Positions 1 through 7,033 of a DNA stretch of 64,000 nt are shown here, one piece after another; position 1 is the first letter of the stretch; every line of letters starts with the position of its first letter. The DNA lies in the NCBI GenBank assembly GCA_944336975.1, contig CALVLH010000003.1:85809-149808 (forward strand). Direction: 5' to 3'. The notes under the pieces were generated by a model, which was not told the origin of the DNA, did no database searches, and saw only the letters and a program-made list of their open reading frames with translations. Source of the stretch: an uncultured Clostridia bacterium. Its GTDB lineage: Bacteria > Bacillota > Clostridia > Christensenellales > Borkfalkiaceae. Both the position numbers and the translations under genes were made by a program.

Positions 1-306
1 GATCTTGCGATCGCCAAAGTGGCGTCTCAGGCTGCGCTGGAAAGTTACGGTATCGTAGATACCGTCGCGCGCAGATTTACCGATTCGCTCGCCGAGCTCC
101 TCAAAAAGGATACAGGAGGGAAGGGGGTTAAGGTAACGACGTCGGGCAATCGCATCTATATCGACGTATACGTCCTTATCAAGTACGGCGTTTCCATTGA
201 GGCCGTCGCCGAATCCCTCAAAGAAGGAATCAAATATAAGGTCGAAAAATTTACGGGAATGATTGTGGATACCGTAAACGTCAATGTGATCGGACTCAAA
301 CTTTGA
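1..306 (+). CDS. Asp23/Gls24 family envelope stress protein (C-terminal part, cut by window edge)
   Basis: The frame is open from base 1 and ends at TGA 304-306, so the start lies outside the window; the GTG at 19 is internal. The visible part has the alternating strand-helix pattern of Asp23/Gls24 proteins: an early GIVDTVARR helix, a basic loop, IYIDVYVLIKYG and a final strand VDTVNVNVIG. Family members are small cytosolic or membrane-associated proteins linked to cell-envelope stress; the biochemical role is unclear. The gene lies 44 bp upstream of fakA, the same order as yloU-yloV in Bacillus, which supports the assignment and suggests cotranscription. Confidence 0.85.
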   Translation, partial: DLAIAKVASQAALESYGIVDTVARRFTDSLAELLKKDTGGKGVKVTTSGNRIYIDVYVLIKYGVSIEAVAESLKEGIKYKVEKFTGMIVDTVNVNVIGLKL

Positions 307-350
307 CGGTTCCTTTGAACGATAGATTTACCGAATAAGGAAGGGATTTC

Positions 351-2003
351 ATGCAAAAAACGATCAATTGCGCCGAGTTCCGTAAGATGGTCCTTGCAGG
401 CGCTAAGATGCTTGAAAATAACAGGGCGAAGGTGGACGCGCTCAACGTGTTCCCCGTCCCCGACGGCGACACAGGCACGAATATGTCGCTGACCATACAG
501 TCTGCGGTCAAAGAGCTCAACGGCAGCGCTTCCAACAACTGGATGGAAGTGTGCGACCGCGTTTCCAAGGGCGCGCTTCGCGGCGCGAGAGGGAATTCGG
601 GCGTCATCCTCTCTCAGATTTTCAGGGGGATCTGCACCGTCCTGAGAGAAGCGAAACCGGACGTCGATACCAAGACCTTTGCGAAGGCGATGGAATCGGG
701 CACCAAAGTCGCCTATAACGCCGTTGCGATCCCCAAGGAAGGCACGATCCTCACGGTCGTGCGCATGATGAGCGAATTTGCCGTCAAATCGGCCGGTAAG
801 ATGAAGGATTTCGAAGTATTCCTTCCTGCCGTCATCGAGGAGGGCGACCGTGCGCTGGCGCAGACGCCGGAACTTCTTCCCGTCCTCAAAAAAGCGGGCG
901 TCGTCGACTCGGGCGGCGTCGGGCTCATGACCATCATGCGCGGCTTCCTCGCGGCGCTCATGGGCGATGAGATCGTATCCGAGATCCAGACGGAAGCTGC
1001 GAGCAACGCGGCTTCGGGCGAAGCGGATTTCGGCGACAATTCCGACATCATCAACATGGACCTCGGCGAGATCCAGTTCGCATATTGCACCGAGTTCTTT
1101 ATCATCAACTTAAAAAAGAGCACCACGCTCGCGGACATCGACAAGCTGCGGGAAAATCTCATGGAGATCGGCGACAGCGTCATCTGTATCGGCGATCTGG
1201 AGATGGTTAAGGTGCATGTTCATACCAACAGCCCCGGCGTGGCGCTTACCTATGCGCTCGAACTGGGCGAACTCGATCGCCCCAAGATCGAGAATATGCT
1301 CGAACAGAACCGTGCACTCAAAGCGAAGATCGAAGCGGAAAAGAAAGATCAGGGAATGCTTGCCATCTGTGCGGGCGACGGGATCAGCGATATTTTCAAA
1401 GATCTGTTCGTCGACAGAGTCATCGAAGGCGGGCAGACGATGAATCCCTCCGCTTCCGACATCGCCACGGCGGTGCAGAAGATCAACGCGGACGCGGTTT
1501 TCGTGTTCCCCAACAACAAAAACATCATTCTGGCGGCGGAACAGGCGAAGGCGCTCGTCGATAACCGCACCATTCACGTCATTCCGACGAAAAACGTCCC
1601 GCAAGGCTTTGCGGCGGCTCTCGCGTTCAGCCCCGACGCCAGCGCGGAAGAAAATAAGACGAACATGATCCACGCGCTCGACAACGTCAAGGCGGGACAG
1701 GTCACGCACGCGGTGAGAACGACCAGCGTCAACGGCTTCGACATCACGGAAGGGGACATCATCGGTCTGGACGACAAGAAGATCCTCGCCAAGAGCAATT
1801 CCGTGGACGAGACCGTCCTTGCGTTGCTCGATAAACTCAAAGACGACTCGCACGAGGTCATCACCCTCTACTACGGGCAGGACATCAAGGAAGAGGAGGC
1901 GGAAGCGCTCGCGGGTAAGGTCGCCGAGGCGTTCCCCGACTGCGACGTGGACTTCCATTACGGCGGTCAGCCCATTTATTACTATCTCTTATCTCTCGAG
2001 TAA
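351..2003 (+). CDS. fakA: Fatty acid kinase catalytic subunit (DAK2/DegV-like fusion, YloV family)
   Basis: The 550-residue protein has an N-terminal DAK2 kinase domain (about residues 10-200) with the nucleotide/Mg-binding signature FPVPDGDTGTNM at about 34-45 and the GARGNSGVILSQ loop. A linker and a C-terminal FakA-specific domain follow. FakA phosphorylates fatty acids bound to a FakB partner so that they can enter phospholipid synthesis; no fakB is in this window. The length matches the family (about 550). The ATG is preceded by AAGGAAGGG at a good distance. It sits between the Asp23 gene and recG, a conserved Bacillota cluster, but a terminator at 2009-2039 separates it from recG. Confidence 0.95.
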   Translation: MQKTINCAEFRKMVLAGAKMLENNRAKVDALNVFPVPDGDTGTNMSLTIQSAVKELNGSASNNWMEVCDRVSKGALRGARGNSGVILSQIFRGICTVLREAKPDVDTKTFAKAMESGTKVAYNAVAIPKEGTILTVVRMMSEFAVKSAGKMKDFEVFLPAVIEEGDRALAQTPELLPVLKKAGVVDSGGVGLMTIMRGFLAALMGDEIVSEIQTEAASNAASGEADFGDNSDIINMDLGEIQFAYCTEFFIINLKKSTTLADIDKLRENLMEIGDSVICIGDLEMVKVHVHTNSPGVALTYALELGELDRPKIENMLEQNRALKAKIEAEKKDQGMLAICAGDGISDIFKDLFVDRVIEGGQTMNPSASDIATAVQKINADAVFVFPNNKNIILAAEQAKALVDNRTIHVIPTKNVPQGFAAALAFSPDASAEENKTNMIHALDNVKAGQVTHAVRTTSVNGFDITEGDIIGLDDKKILAKSNSVDETVLALLDKLKDDSHEVITLYYGQDIKEEEAEALAGKVAEAFPDCDVDFHYGGQPIYYYLLSLE

Positions 2004-2008
2004 GCGGC

Positions 2009-2039
2009 AGGGCGGACGCAGTTCCGCCCTTTTCTTTTC
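2009..2039 (+). terminator. Rho-independent terminator of fakA
   Basis: The 8-bp stem AGGGCGGA/TCCGCCCT with a 6-nt loop is followed by TTTCTTTTC directly after the fakA stop. Confidence 0.85.
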
Positions 2040-2105
2040 GGAAGGCGGGCGCCTTCCGATTACTACATATTGAGTAAACTATTCTGAATTTAACGGAGCG
2101 TGCGG

Positions 2106-4109
2106 ATGAAACTGACTTCCCTGAAATTCATCTCCGAAAAGCGGGAGAAAGAGTTCTTCAAACTGAATATCACGGATACCGAATCGCTCGTCAAATACTA
2201 TCCGCGGACCTATCTCGACATGACCAACCGCGTCTCCGTGCGCGACGTTTTTCACAACGATATGGCGCTCATCGCCTGCCGTCTCGTCCGCGCGGAACCG
2301 CTCCGTCACACGGGACGGGTGAAATACATCCGCGCGTTTCTGGAACAGGACGGCTTCCCGTTCACGGCGGTGTGGTTCAATATGCCCTACATCGCACCCA
2401 AACTCAAAGCGGGCGAGTATCTCTTTTACGGGCGGGTGCGCAACGAGTACGGGCAGATCTCGCTCGTCAATCCGACCTTCGAACCGCTCGACAAAAACAT
2501 CCGTCTCAAAGGGCTGATGCCCGTGTATTCCCTGCGCGGCTCGCTCACGCAGAAGATTGTGCGCGACGCGGTGCGGCAGGCACTCGCCGTCGAACCGCTC
2601 GAGTCCGTCATCCCGCAGGAATTGCAGAAAAAATACCGATTATCCCCCTTAAAAGAGGCTTATTATGCCATTCATGCGCCGAAAACGGCACAAGAAATGC
2701 AAAATGCGGCGGAAAGGATCGCTTTGGAGGAGTATTTCACGCTCATTTCTGCCTTTCGGCTCATCAAAGGGGATAAAAACGAGGCGAGATTGCGCCGTTA
2801 TTCGGTCACCGAGCGCGACGTCGCCGACTTCGAAAAACGCTTTCCCTTCACGTTCACGCAGGGACAGCAGGCGGCGGTGCGGGCGATCTACGACAACCTC
2901 ACCTCTCCCGTGCGCATGAACCGATTGCTGCAGGGCGACGTCGGGAGCGGCAAGACGGCGGTCGCGCTCACGGGCATTTTCATGGCGGTAAAGAGCGGCT
3001 TTCAGGCGGCGTATCTTTCGCCCACGGAAGTGCTCGCGGCACAGAACTTCGCGTTGCTCAAAAGAACCTTTCCCGAGTATCGCGTGGGATACCTTGCGGG
3101 CGGGAGTACGGCGAAGGAAAAGCGGGACTTGAAGGCGGCGCTCGCGGCGGGGGAGATCGACATCCTCTGCGGCACGCACGCCGTGTTGCAGGGCGACGTT
3201 CACTTCTCTTCGCTCGCCTTCTGCGTGTGCGACGAACAGCATCGTTTCGGCGTTGCGCAGAGAAATATATTGAGCGAAAAAGGCGATAATCCCGACATTC
3301 TCGTCATGTCGGCGACGCCCATCCCGAGGACGCTTTCCCTCATCTTTTACGGCGATCTGGACGTCACCGTCATCGCAGAAAAACCCAAGGAGCGGCAGGA
3401 GATCTCCACCTCGATCATCCCCGCCTATAAATACGACGATATGCTCGCCTATATCCGTGAACAGACCAAGTTCGGGCGGCAGGCATATTTCGTCTGCGCC
3501 AAGATCGACGACGAAGAAGGGCAGGTCACTTCGGTCACCGAGCTTTTCGACGAACTCAGAGGCAGGCTTCCCGACGTGCGCTTCGCATTGCTTCACGGGC
3601 GCATGAAGGACAGGGACAAGACGGAGATCATGCGGGCGTTCAAAAACAAGGAATACGACTGTCTAGTGTCGACGACGGTCATCGAAGTGGGCGTGGATGT
3701 GCCCGACGCGACCATCATGGTCATCTACAACGCCGAGCGATTCGGGCTTTCGCAGCTTCATCAGCTGCGCGGACGCGTGGGCAGGGGAAGCGAGAAGAGC
3801 TATTGTTTTTTGCTTGTCGGCACGGAGAGCGAAACGGCGCTCGAACGGCTGAATATCCTGAAAACGACGTCGGACGGATTCCGCCTCGCGGAAAAAGATC
3901 TGGAACTGCGAGGGAGCGGCGATTTCTTCGGCACGCGGCAGAGCGGCAAATTTCTCAACGAGATCAGGAATCTGCATTATCCGACGGAGGTCATCTTCAC
4001 GGCGAAAAAACTTTCGGACGAAGCGGCGGAGGGAAGGTATAACGAAGAGGAGATCCGCCGCGCGGCGATGGCAAAATACGACAGCCTGAAAGACGTGGTG
4101 CTCAACTGA
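2106..4109 (+). CDS. recG: ATP-dependent DNA helicase RecG
   Basis: RecG remodels stalled replication forks and branch-migrates Holliday junctions. The roughly 667-residue protein has an N-terminal OB-fold wedge domain (about 50-150). A superfamily 2 helicase core follows, with Walker A GDVGSGKT near residue 277, the DEQH box (DEQHRFGVAQR) near 376, motif III SATPIPRT, and motif VI QLHQLRGRVGRG, which is diagnostic for RecG/Mfd. I chose the ATG at 2106 because GGAG at 2095-2098 lies 7 nt upstream; a GTG two codons earlier is too close to it. Length is slightly below the usual 680-690. The tmRNA promoter begins immediately after the stop codon. Confidence 0.97.
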   Translation: MKLTSLKFISEKREKEFFKLNITDTESLVKYYPRTYLDMTNRVSVRDVFHNDMALIACRLVRAEPLRHTGRVKYIRAFLEQDGFPFTAVWFNMPYIAPKLKAGEYLFYGRVRNEYGQISLVNPTFEPLDKNIRLKGLMPVYSLRGSLTQKIVRDAVRQALAVEPLESVIPQELQKKYRLSPLKEAYYAIHAPKTAQEMQNAAERIALEEYFTLISAFRLIKGDKNEARLRRYSVTERDVADFEKRFPFTFTQGQQAAVRAIYDNLTSPVRMNRLLQGDVGSGKTAVALTGIFMAVKSGFQAAYLSPTEVLAAQNFALLKRTFPEYRVGYLAGGSTAKEKRDLKAALAAGEIDILCGTHAVLQGDVHFSSLAFCVCDEQHRFGVAQRNILSEKGDNPDILVMSATPIPRTLSLIFYGDLDVTVIAEKPKERQEISTSIIPAYKYDDMLAYIREQTKFGRQAYFVCAKIDDEEGQVTSVTELFDELRGRLPDVRFALLHGRMKDRDKTEIMRAFKNKEYDCLVSTTVIEVGVDVPDATIMVIYNAERFGLSQLHQLRGRVGRGSEKSYCFLLVGTESETALERLNILKTTSDGFRLAEKDLELRGSGDFFGTRQSGKFLNEIRNLHYPTEVIFTAKKLSDEAAEGRYNEEEIRRAAMAKYDSLKDVVLN

Positions 4110-4136
4110 TTGACAAAACGGGCGATCGGGTATAAT
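4110..4136 (+). promoter_or_regulatory. Promoter of ssrA (tmRNA)
   Basis: TTGACA at 4110-4115 overlaps the end of the recG stop region and TATAAT lies at 4131-4136 (15-bp spacer). An alternative TAATAT at 4133-4138 gives a 17-bp spacer. It is about 30 bp upstream of the mature tmRNA 5' end. Confidence 0.75.
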
Positions 4137-4166
4137 ATATATATAATAAGACGATCTTCGCAATGC

Positions 4167-4547
4167 GGGCCTGTTTCGGATTCGATTGCAAGCGGATGTC
4201 GTCGGACGCACGTCGGAGGCTCGGCTCCGCAAAAACGGACAAATTTTAAATGCTGATAATAAAAGCAGAAGATCCGGCGTTGCGCGCCGTCAGCGCGTAG
4301 CGCTTGCAGCTTAACTGATTTAAGCTCCGTCCCGCCCCGATTGCCTACGGTCGGGGGTCGGGGCGTCAATCGAGTAGGGAACGTCCCGCAAGCGCTGGTT
4401 TCCCCGCCTGCGGGAGGCATTTCGGAAACATGTCCGCGGAGAGTTTGTCTATGGACTTGCCGCGGACGAGATCGACCACAGACTAAGCGTGTAGTGTCCG
4501 CGGCTGAACCTTGTAAGACCGCAGTTCAATTCTGCGCAGGTCCACCA
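4167..4547 (+). ncRNA. ssrA: Transfer-messenger RNA (tmRNA)
   Basis: tmRNA rescues stalled ribosomes and tags the nascent peptide for proteolysis. The 5' GGGCCTG (4167-4173) pairs over 7 bp (one G-U) with CAGGTCC (4537-4543), followed by encoded ACCA. The 5' end continues with the tmRNA-typical GGATTCGA. The 3' end has a perfect 5-bp T-stem CGCAG/CTGCG around loop TTCAATT. The tag frame ends in GTA GCG CTT GCA GCT TAA (stop 4312-4314), encoding the canonical VALAA ending. If GCT 4252 is the resume codon (inferred), the tag is 20 residues, starts ADNKS and contains six Arg. The length of 381 nt is normal. Flanked by its own promoter and terminator. Confidence 0.93.
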
Positions 4548-4550
4548 GAC

Positions 4551-4584
4551 GATCCCCGAAAGCCTTCGGGGATTTTCTTTTTTG
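4551..4584 (+). terminator. Rho-independent terminator of ssrA
   Basis: The 9-bp perfect stem ATCCCCGAA/TTCGGGGAT with loop AGCC is followed by TTTCTTTTTT, starting 5 nt after the encoded CCA end of tmRNA. The following bases, up to the next promoter at 4749, hold no gene I can recognise. Confidence 0.92.
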
Positions 4585-4748
4585 TCTGAAAGGGCGTACG
4601 GAGCAACTTTTGCGTCCGTCATGGTCAAAAAAAGCGGGCTGGGCATAGCGGGAATGAAAGAGGCGCGGCGCGGGGCGATCGGGCGAAGGATAAAATAAAA
4701 ATAGAAGCAAATGAACATAAAAAACCTTTTTGCGGCATGGAAAAACGA

Positions 4749-4777
4749 TTGACATACGGAGAGAAAAGGAGTAAAAT
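4749..4777 (+). promoter_or_regulatory. Promoter of tRNA-Val
   Basis: TTGACA at 4749-4754, a 17-bp spacer and TAAAAT at 4772-4777, ending 16 bp before the tRNA. Confidence 0.85.
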
Positions 4778-4793
4778 AACACATACAACGAAC

Positions 4794-4870
4794 GGGGGCA
4801 TAGCTCAGTTGGTTAGAGCGCATGCTTCACATGCATGAGGTCACAGGTTCGAGTCCTGTTGTCCCCACCA
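4794..4870 (+). tRNA. tRNA-Val(CAC)
   Basis: This is a 77-nt cloverleaf. Acceptor GGGGGCA pairs with TGTCCCC, the D-arm is GCTC...GAGC, the anticodon stem is CATGC/GCATG with loop TTCACAT (anticodon CAC), and the T-arm is ACAGG-TTCGAGT-CCTGT. ACCA is encoded. It decodes GUG valine codons. It has its own promoter and terminator. Confidence 0.97.
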
Positions 4871-4874
4871 AACG

Positions 4875-4921
4875 AAACCTAAAACGAACCACTTTGAGTG
4901 TAAGTCGTTTTAGGTTTTTCT
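4875..4921 (+). terminator. Terminator of tRNA-Val
   Basis: A 13-bp perfect stem AAACCTAAAACGA (4875-4887) with TCGTTTTAGGTTT (4905-4917) is followed by a T-rich tail. The loop can form a further small ACTT/AAGT pairing. Confidence 0.85.
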
Positions 4922-5036
4922 TTTTGCCGTTTGCTCGCCACAATACCTTTGGAGGCGCAGCCGAGCCGCTCGTTTATTCAAACACCCGCCATAGTGCCAA
5001 TATGTAAAAATTCTTTTCTCCAATGGGGCATTCTGT

Positions 5037-5065
5037 TTGTGAAATTGGTGGCAATATGCTATAAT
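5037..5065 (+). promoter_or_regulatory. Promoter of the AT-rich orphan gene
   Basis: TTGTGA at 5037-5042, a 17-bp spacer and TATAAT at 5060-5065, about 44 bp before the ATG. Confidence 0.7.
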
Positions 5066-5108
5066 TTTTGTAATACAATTGAATTAATCATTGCGAAGGG
5101 GAATTGAA

Positions 5109-5675
5109 ATGGAAACGTTTTTAATTATTTTGGGTATGTTGGTGACAACTGCCTTGATGTGCGTAATAGCCGCTTGGTGGGGAAAACGTAGTAATGAAAA
5201 ATGGAAACGCAGCGTTGGTATTGACCCCAATGACCCTGATGGTTTTACCAAATATCAGCAAGAGCAAAGATGGAAGTGGCAAGAGGAGAAAGATAGACAG
5301 GTGCTTTCGGAAAATCCATCTATCAAGCGGCAAATGGAGAACGCTTTTGCGAATATACAGGCTGTCTACGAGAGTGCTAAAATATTCAGCGATGAAGAAT
5401 TCAGGTGCGAAATATACATGAGAGCTTTGACGCCAGAGGTGTTCCTTAGGTATTACGATGCTTTCAAGAGCAAAGATTGTCGCTTAGTAAAAGATGCAAT
5501 TTATAAGGAATATCCGTATTTTACCCATGACTTGTTAATCGCAATGGGGATTTATATTTTTGAAACACACCATGAAATAGATGTCTTGAAATATATAATC
5601 AAAAGTGAGGATGAGAACCTCGCACCATATTCGGACGAAGCAGAGAATAGATTAAACAGAGAAATGGCTGAATAG
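5109..5675 (+). CDS. Hypothetical membrane-anchored protein (AT-rich orphan)
   Basis: I do not recognise this 188-residue protein. An N-terminal hydrophobic segment (about residues 4-26, ending WW) suggests a single membrane anchor, followed by a basic, Trp- and Gln-rich stretch and a helical C-terminal domain with YYDAFKSKD and YFTHDLLIAMGIYIFE. ATG 5109 is chosen because AAGGGG at about 5096-5101 is well placed; an upstream in-frame TTG at 5091 would overlap that site. Base use differs sharply from its neighbours: AT-rich third positions and A-rich codons in a GC-rich chromosome. Position next to tRNA-Val and a repeat-rich region suggests recent horizontal acquisition (inference). Confidence 0.75.
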   Translation: METFLIILGMLVTTALMCVIAAWWGKRSNEKWKRSVGIDPNDPDGFTKYQQEQRWKWQEEKDRQVLSENPSIKRQMENAFANIQAVYESAKIFSDEEFRCEIYMRALTPEVFLRYYDAFKSKDCRLVKDAIYKEYPYFTHDLLIAMGIYIFETHHEIDVLKYIIKSEDENLAPYSDEAENRLNREMAE

Positions 5676-5770
5676 CAAATGTTATTTATGGAAATCTGAT
5701 AATCATTTTACTTCCGATTTTCAAACTCAAAAGCGAAATAGACTTTATGGTGTGTTATCGTAAAATTGTA

Positions 5771-5900
5771 TTTCGTTTTATCTCATTTATCCTCCACCAC
5801 CAAACGCAATGAGGGGCGCACCTTGCGCCCTTTTTGCGTGTCTCGGATCTCGGTCACGTACGCCAAGTACGCTCCCTCATCCTCGCACTTAAAACGACGC
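5771..5900. repeat. Hairpin repeat, copy 1
   Basis: The block runs as an AT-rich TTCG...ATTTA leader, then CTCCACCA, a GGCGCACCTTGCGCC hairpin, then TGTCTCGGA and ...TCACGTACG. The same order of blocks recurs about 230 bp downstream. The CTCCACCA block resembles a tRNA 3' end, but no cloverleaf can be folded. Boundaries are approximate. Confidence 0.55.
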
Positions 5901-5986
5901 ACACGGGGTCCCCGTAAAGTACCGGAGCAAGCTTTGCGCGCGAGGACACTTTATGGGGTTTCATCGCATCCCCTCATTGCGTTTGG
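5800..5986. repeat. 187-bp element with 17-bp perfect terminal inverted repeats
   Basis: The left end CCAAACGCAATGAGGGG (5800-5816) is the exact reverse complement of the right end at 5970-5986. Inside are nested structures: GGGCGCA/TGCGCCC next to a T-run, the palindrome ACGGGGTCCCCGT (5903-5915), and CCCCGTAAAGT (5910-5920) facing ACTTTATGGGG (5948-5958). No coding capacity and no obvious target-site duplication. It could be a miniature inverted-repeat element or a structured RNA; the sequence alone does not decide. Confidence 0.7.
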
Positions 5987-6001
5987 GCAATCAGGATAGG
6001 T

Positions 6002-6090
6002 TCGATTTTCTGTCGATTTACTCCACCAAATTGAGGGAAGGGCGCATCTTGCGCCCTTCCCTCATGTCTCGGACTTCAATCATTTACGTC
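6002..6090. repeat. Hairpin repeat, copy 2
   Basis: Same block order as copy 1: TTCGATTTTCTGTCGATTTA, CTCCACCA (6021-6028), then a perfect 15-bp stem TGAGGGAAGGGCGCA (6032-6046) and its complement (6050-6064) around loop TCT, then TGTCTCGGA (6065-6073). It lacks the long inverted-repeat interior of copy 1. Confidence 0.6.
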
Positions 6091-6182
6091 TTTATAAATT
6101 TTCTTGCGCTCTGTTTTGAAAGTGCTCGATCTGCAAAACATTTGCTCGATTTAGATGGCGGATTTTTTACTTGACTCACAAG

Positions 6183-6226
6183 AAAAAACCTGAATCGGAT
6201 AATTCGGTTCAGGTTTTTAATTTTTT
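6183..6226. terminator. Rho-independent terminator at the end of the repeat region
   Basis: AAAACCTGAATC pairs with GGTTCAGGTTTT around a short AT loop, followed on the plus strand by TTAATTTTTT and preceded by A-runs, so it could work in both directions. It lies downstream of the minus-strand gene ending at 6392. Confidence 0.8.
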
Positions 6227-6391
6227 ACGGCATGAGATGAAGCCGCGCTCTTAAATTTATTGACGTCAGTTTGACCATGTACCGACGAATGCCGGCGCCC
6301 GCCAAAAACGTGCAGGCGGGGATCTTGCGGCGCCTTTGTAGAGCGGGAAATTCGCAAGACTGTTATTCAGAAAGGTTCTGCGAATGCCGTT

Positions 6392-6883
6392 TCATTTCTG
6401 CACGGGCGAACCGCAATAGGGGCAACGCGCGTCCTCGGCGGTGTAGGAAAATTTGGCGTTGCAAAAGGGGCATTCCGCCGCATAGGTCCGCTTTTCGGGC
6501 GCACGGTTTTCGTTGAGCACGAGGGTATCGCCTTCCCGTTTATAGCCGATCAGCCAATTTTTGCGGAAGCAGACGTCAAGGCGATCGCGCACCTCTTTTT
6601 CGGAAAGCGAGAGCTGCGCGGAGAGTTCGCGCACGGTGAGGAGATGCTCTTGCGTGATGGCGGAGATGAGCCGCACGTTCGCTTTCGTGGGTCCGTAAGA
6701 AAGCGCCCATGCGCAGGGACAGCCGTAAAATGCGATGCCCAGCAGGGCGATGCCGATCGCCCAGACGGCGGGCACCCCGATGCCGAGCCCCACGCCGAGC
6801 ATGATCCCCCCGACGGGGAACGCCAACGTGAACAGAAGAGAGACGACGAGCGCTTTCCTCAGCGCCTTTTGTACGGGTTGCAT
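6392..6883 (-). CDS. Membrane protein with winged-helix-like and zinc-ribbon domains
   Basis: The 163-residue protein begins with two hydrophobic segments (about 10-32 and 37-60). A middle region (about 70-115, LTVRELSAQLSLSEKEVRDRL) looks like a winged helix, and a C-terminal zinc ribbon has CPFC and CPYCGSP. The combination suggests a membrane-anchored regulatory or scaffold protein; no specific function is assigned. GGAGG stands 7 nt before the ATG. Its promoter (6914-6942) is back to back with that of the SPFH gene, whose product also ends in zinc ribbons, so a joint role is plausible (inference). Confidence 0.8.
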   Translation of the reverse strand: MQPVQKALRKALVVSLLFTLAFPVGGIMLGVGLGIGVPAVWAIGIALLGIAFYGCPCAWALSYGPTKANVRLISAITQEHLLTVRELSAQLSLSEKEVRDRLDVCFRKNWLIGYKREGDTLVLNENRAPEKRTYAAECPFCNAKFSYTAEDARCPYCGSPVQK

Positions 6884-6913
6884 ATCTTGCCTCCGTGGAT
6901 TGCTTTTTCTTAT

Positions 6914-6942
6914 AGTATAAATGTTCGCTCCTCTTTTGTCAA
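6914..6942 (-). promoter_or_regulatory. Promoter of the winged-helix/zinc-ribbon gene
   Basis: Reading on the minus strand, TTGACA (6942-6937), a 17-bp spacer and TATACT (6919-6914). Only 22 bp separate it from the divergent promoter at 6965. Confidence 0.85.
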
Positions 6943-6964
6943 GGGGAGCTTTTTTCGATCGGTA

Positions 6965-6993
6965 TTGACTTTTGCTCGTACTCGTGATATGAT
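6965..6993 (+). promoter_or_regulatory. Promoter of the SPFH operon
   Basis: TTGACT at 6965-6970, a 17-bp spacer and TATGAT at 6988-6993, divergent from 6914-6942. Confidence 0.85.
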
Positions 6994-7033
6994 AAGGTCA
7001 GGAGATGCCAAATATGCGTCAAAGGAGAGAATT

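Larger units (their letters stand above)
5676..6182. other. Repeat-rich non-coding stretch
   Basis: No convincing gene lies here; the short open frames lack ribosome binding sites and run through repeats. The stretch contains two related hairpin-bearing repeat copies (about 5771-5900 and 6002-6090) and a 187-bp element bounded by 17-bp inverted repeats (5800-5986), described separately. The outer parts are AT-rich like the neighbouring orphan gene. Confidence 0.7.

Noticed and set aside
4341-4823. Several small open frames between recG and tRNA-Val
   Set aside because: This stretch is tmRNA, its terminator and the tRNA promoter; the open frames are accidental.
5953-6174. GGTTCGATT followed by CTCCACCA at about 6000-6028 looked like the 3' half of a tRNA
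   Set aside because: The supposed T-stem arms do not pair and no D- or anticodon arm can be found upstream; kept only as a repeat block.
6644-7033. Upstream extension of the SPFH reading frame
   Set aside because: It runs antisense through the divergent gene and both promoters. ATG 7034 has a strong ribosome binding site and matches the family N-terminus.
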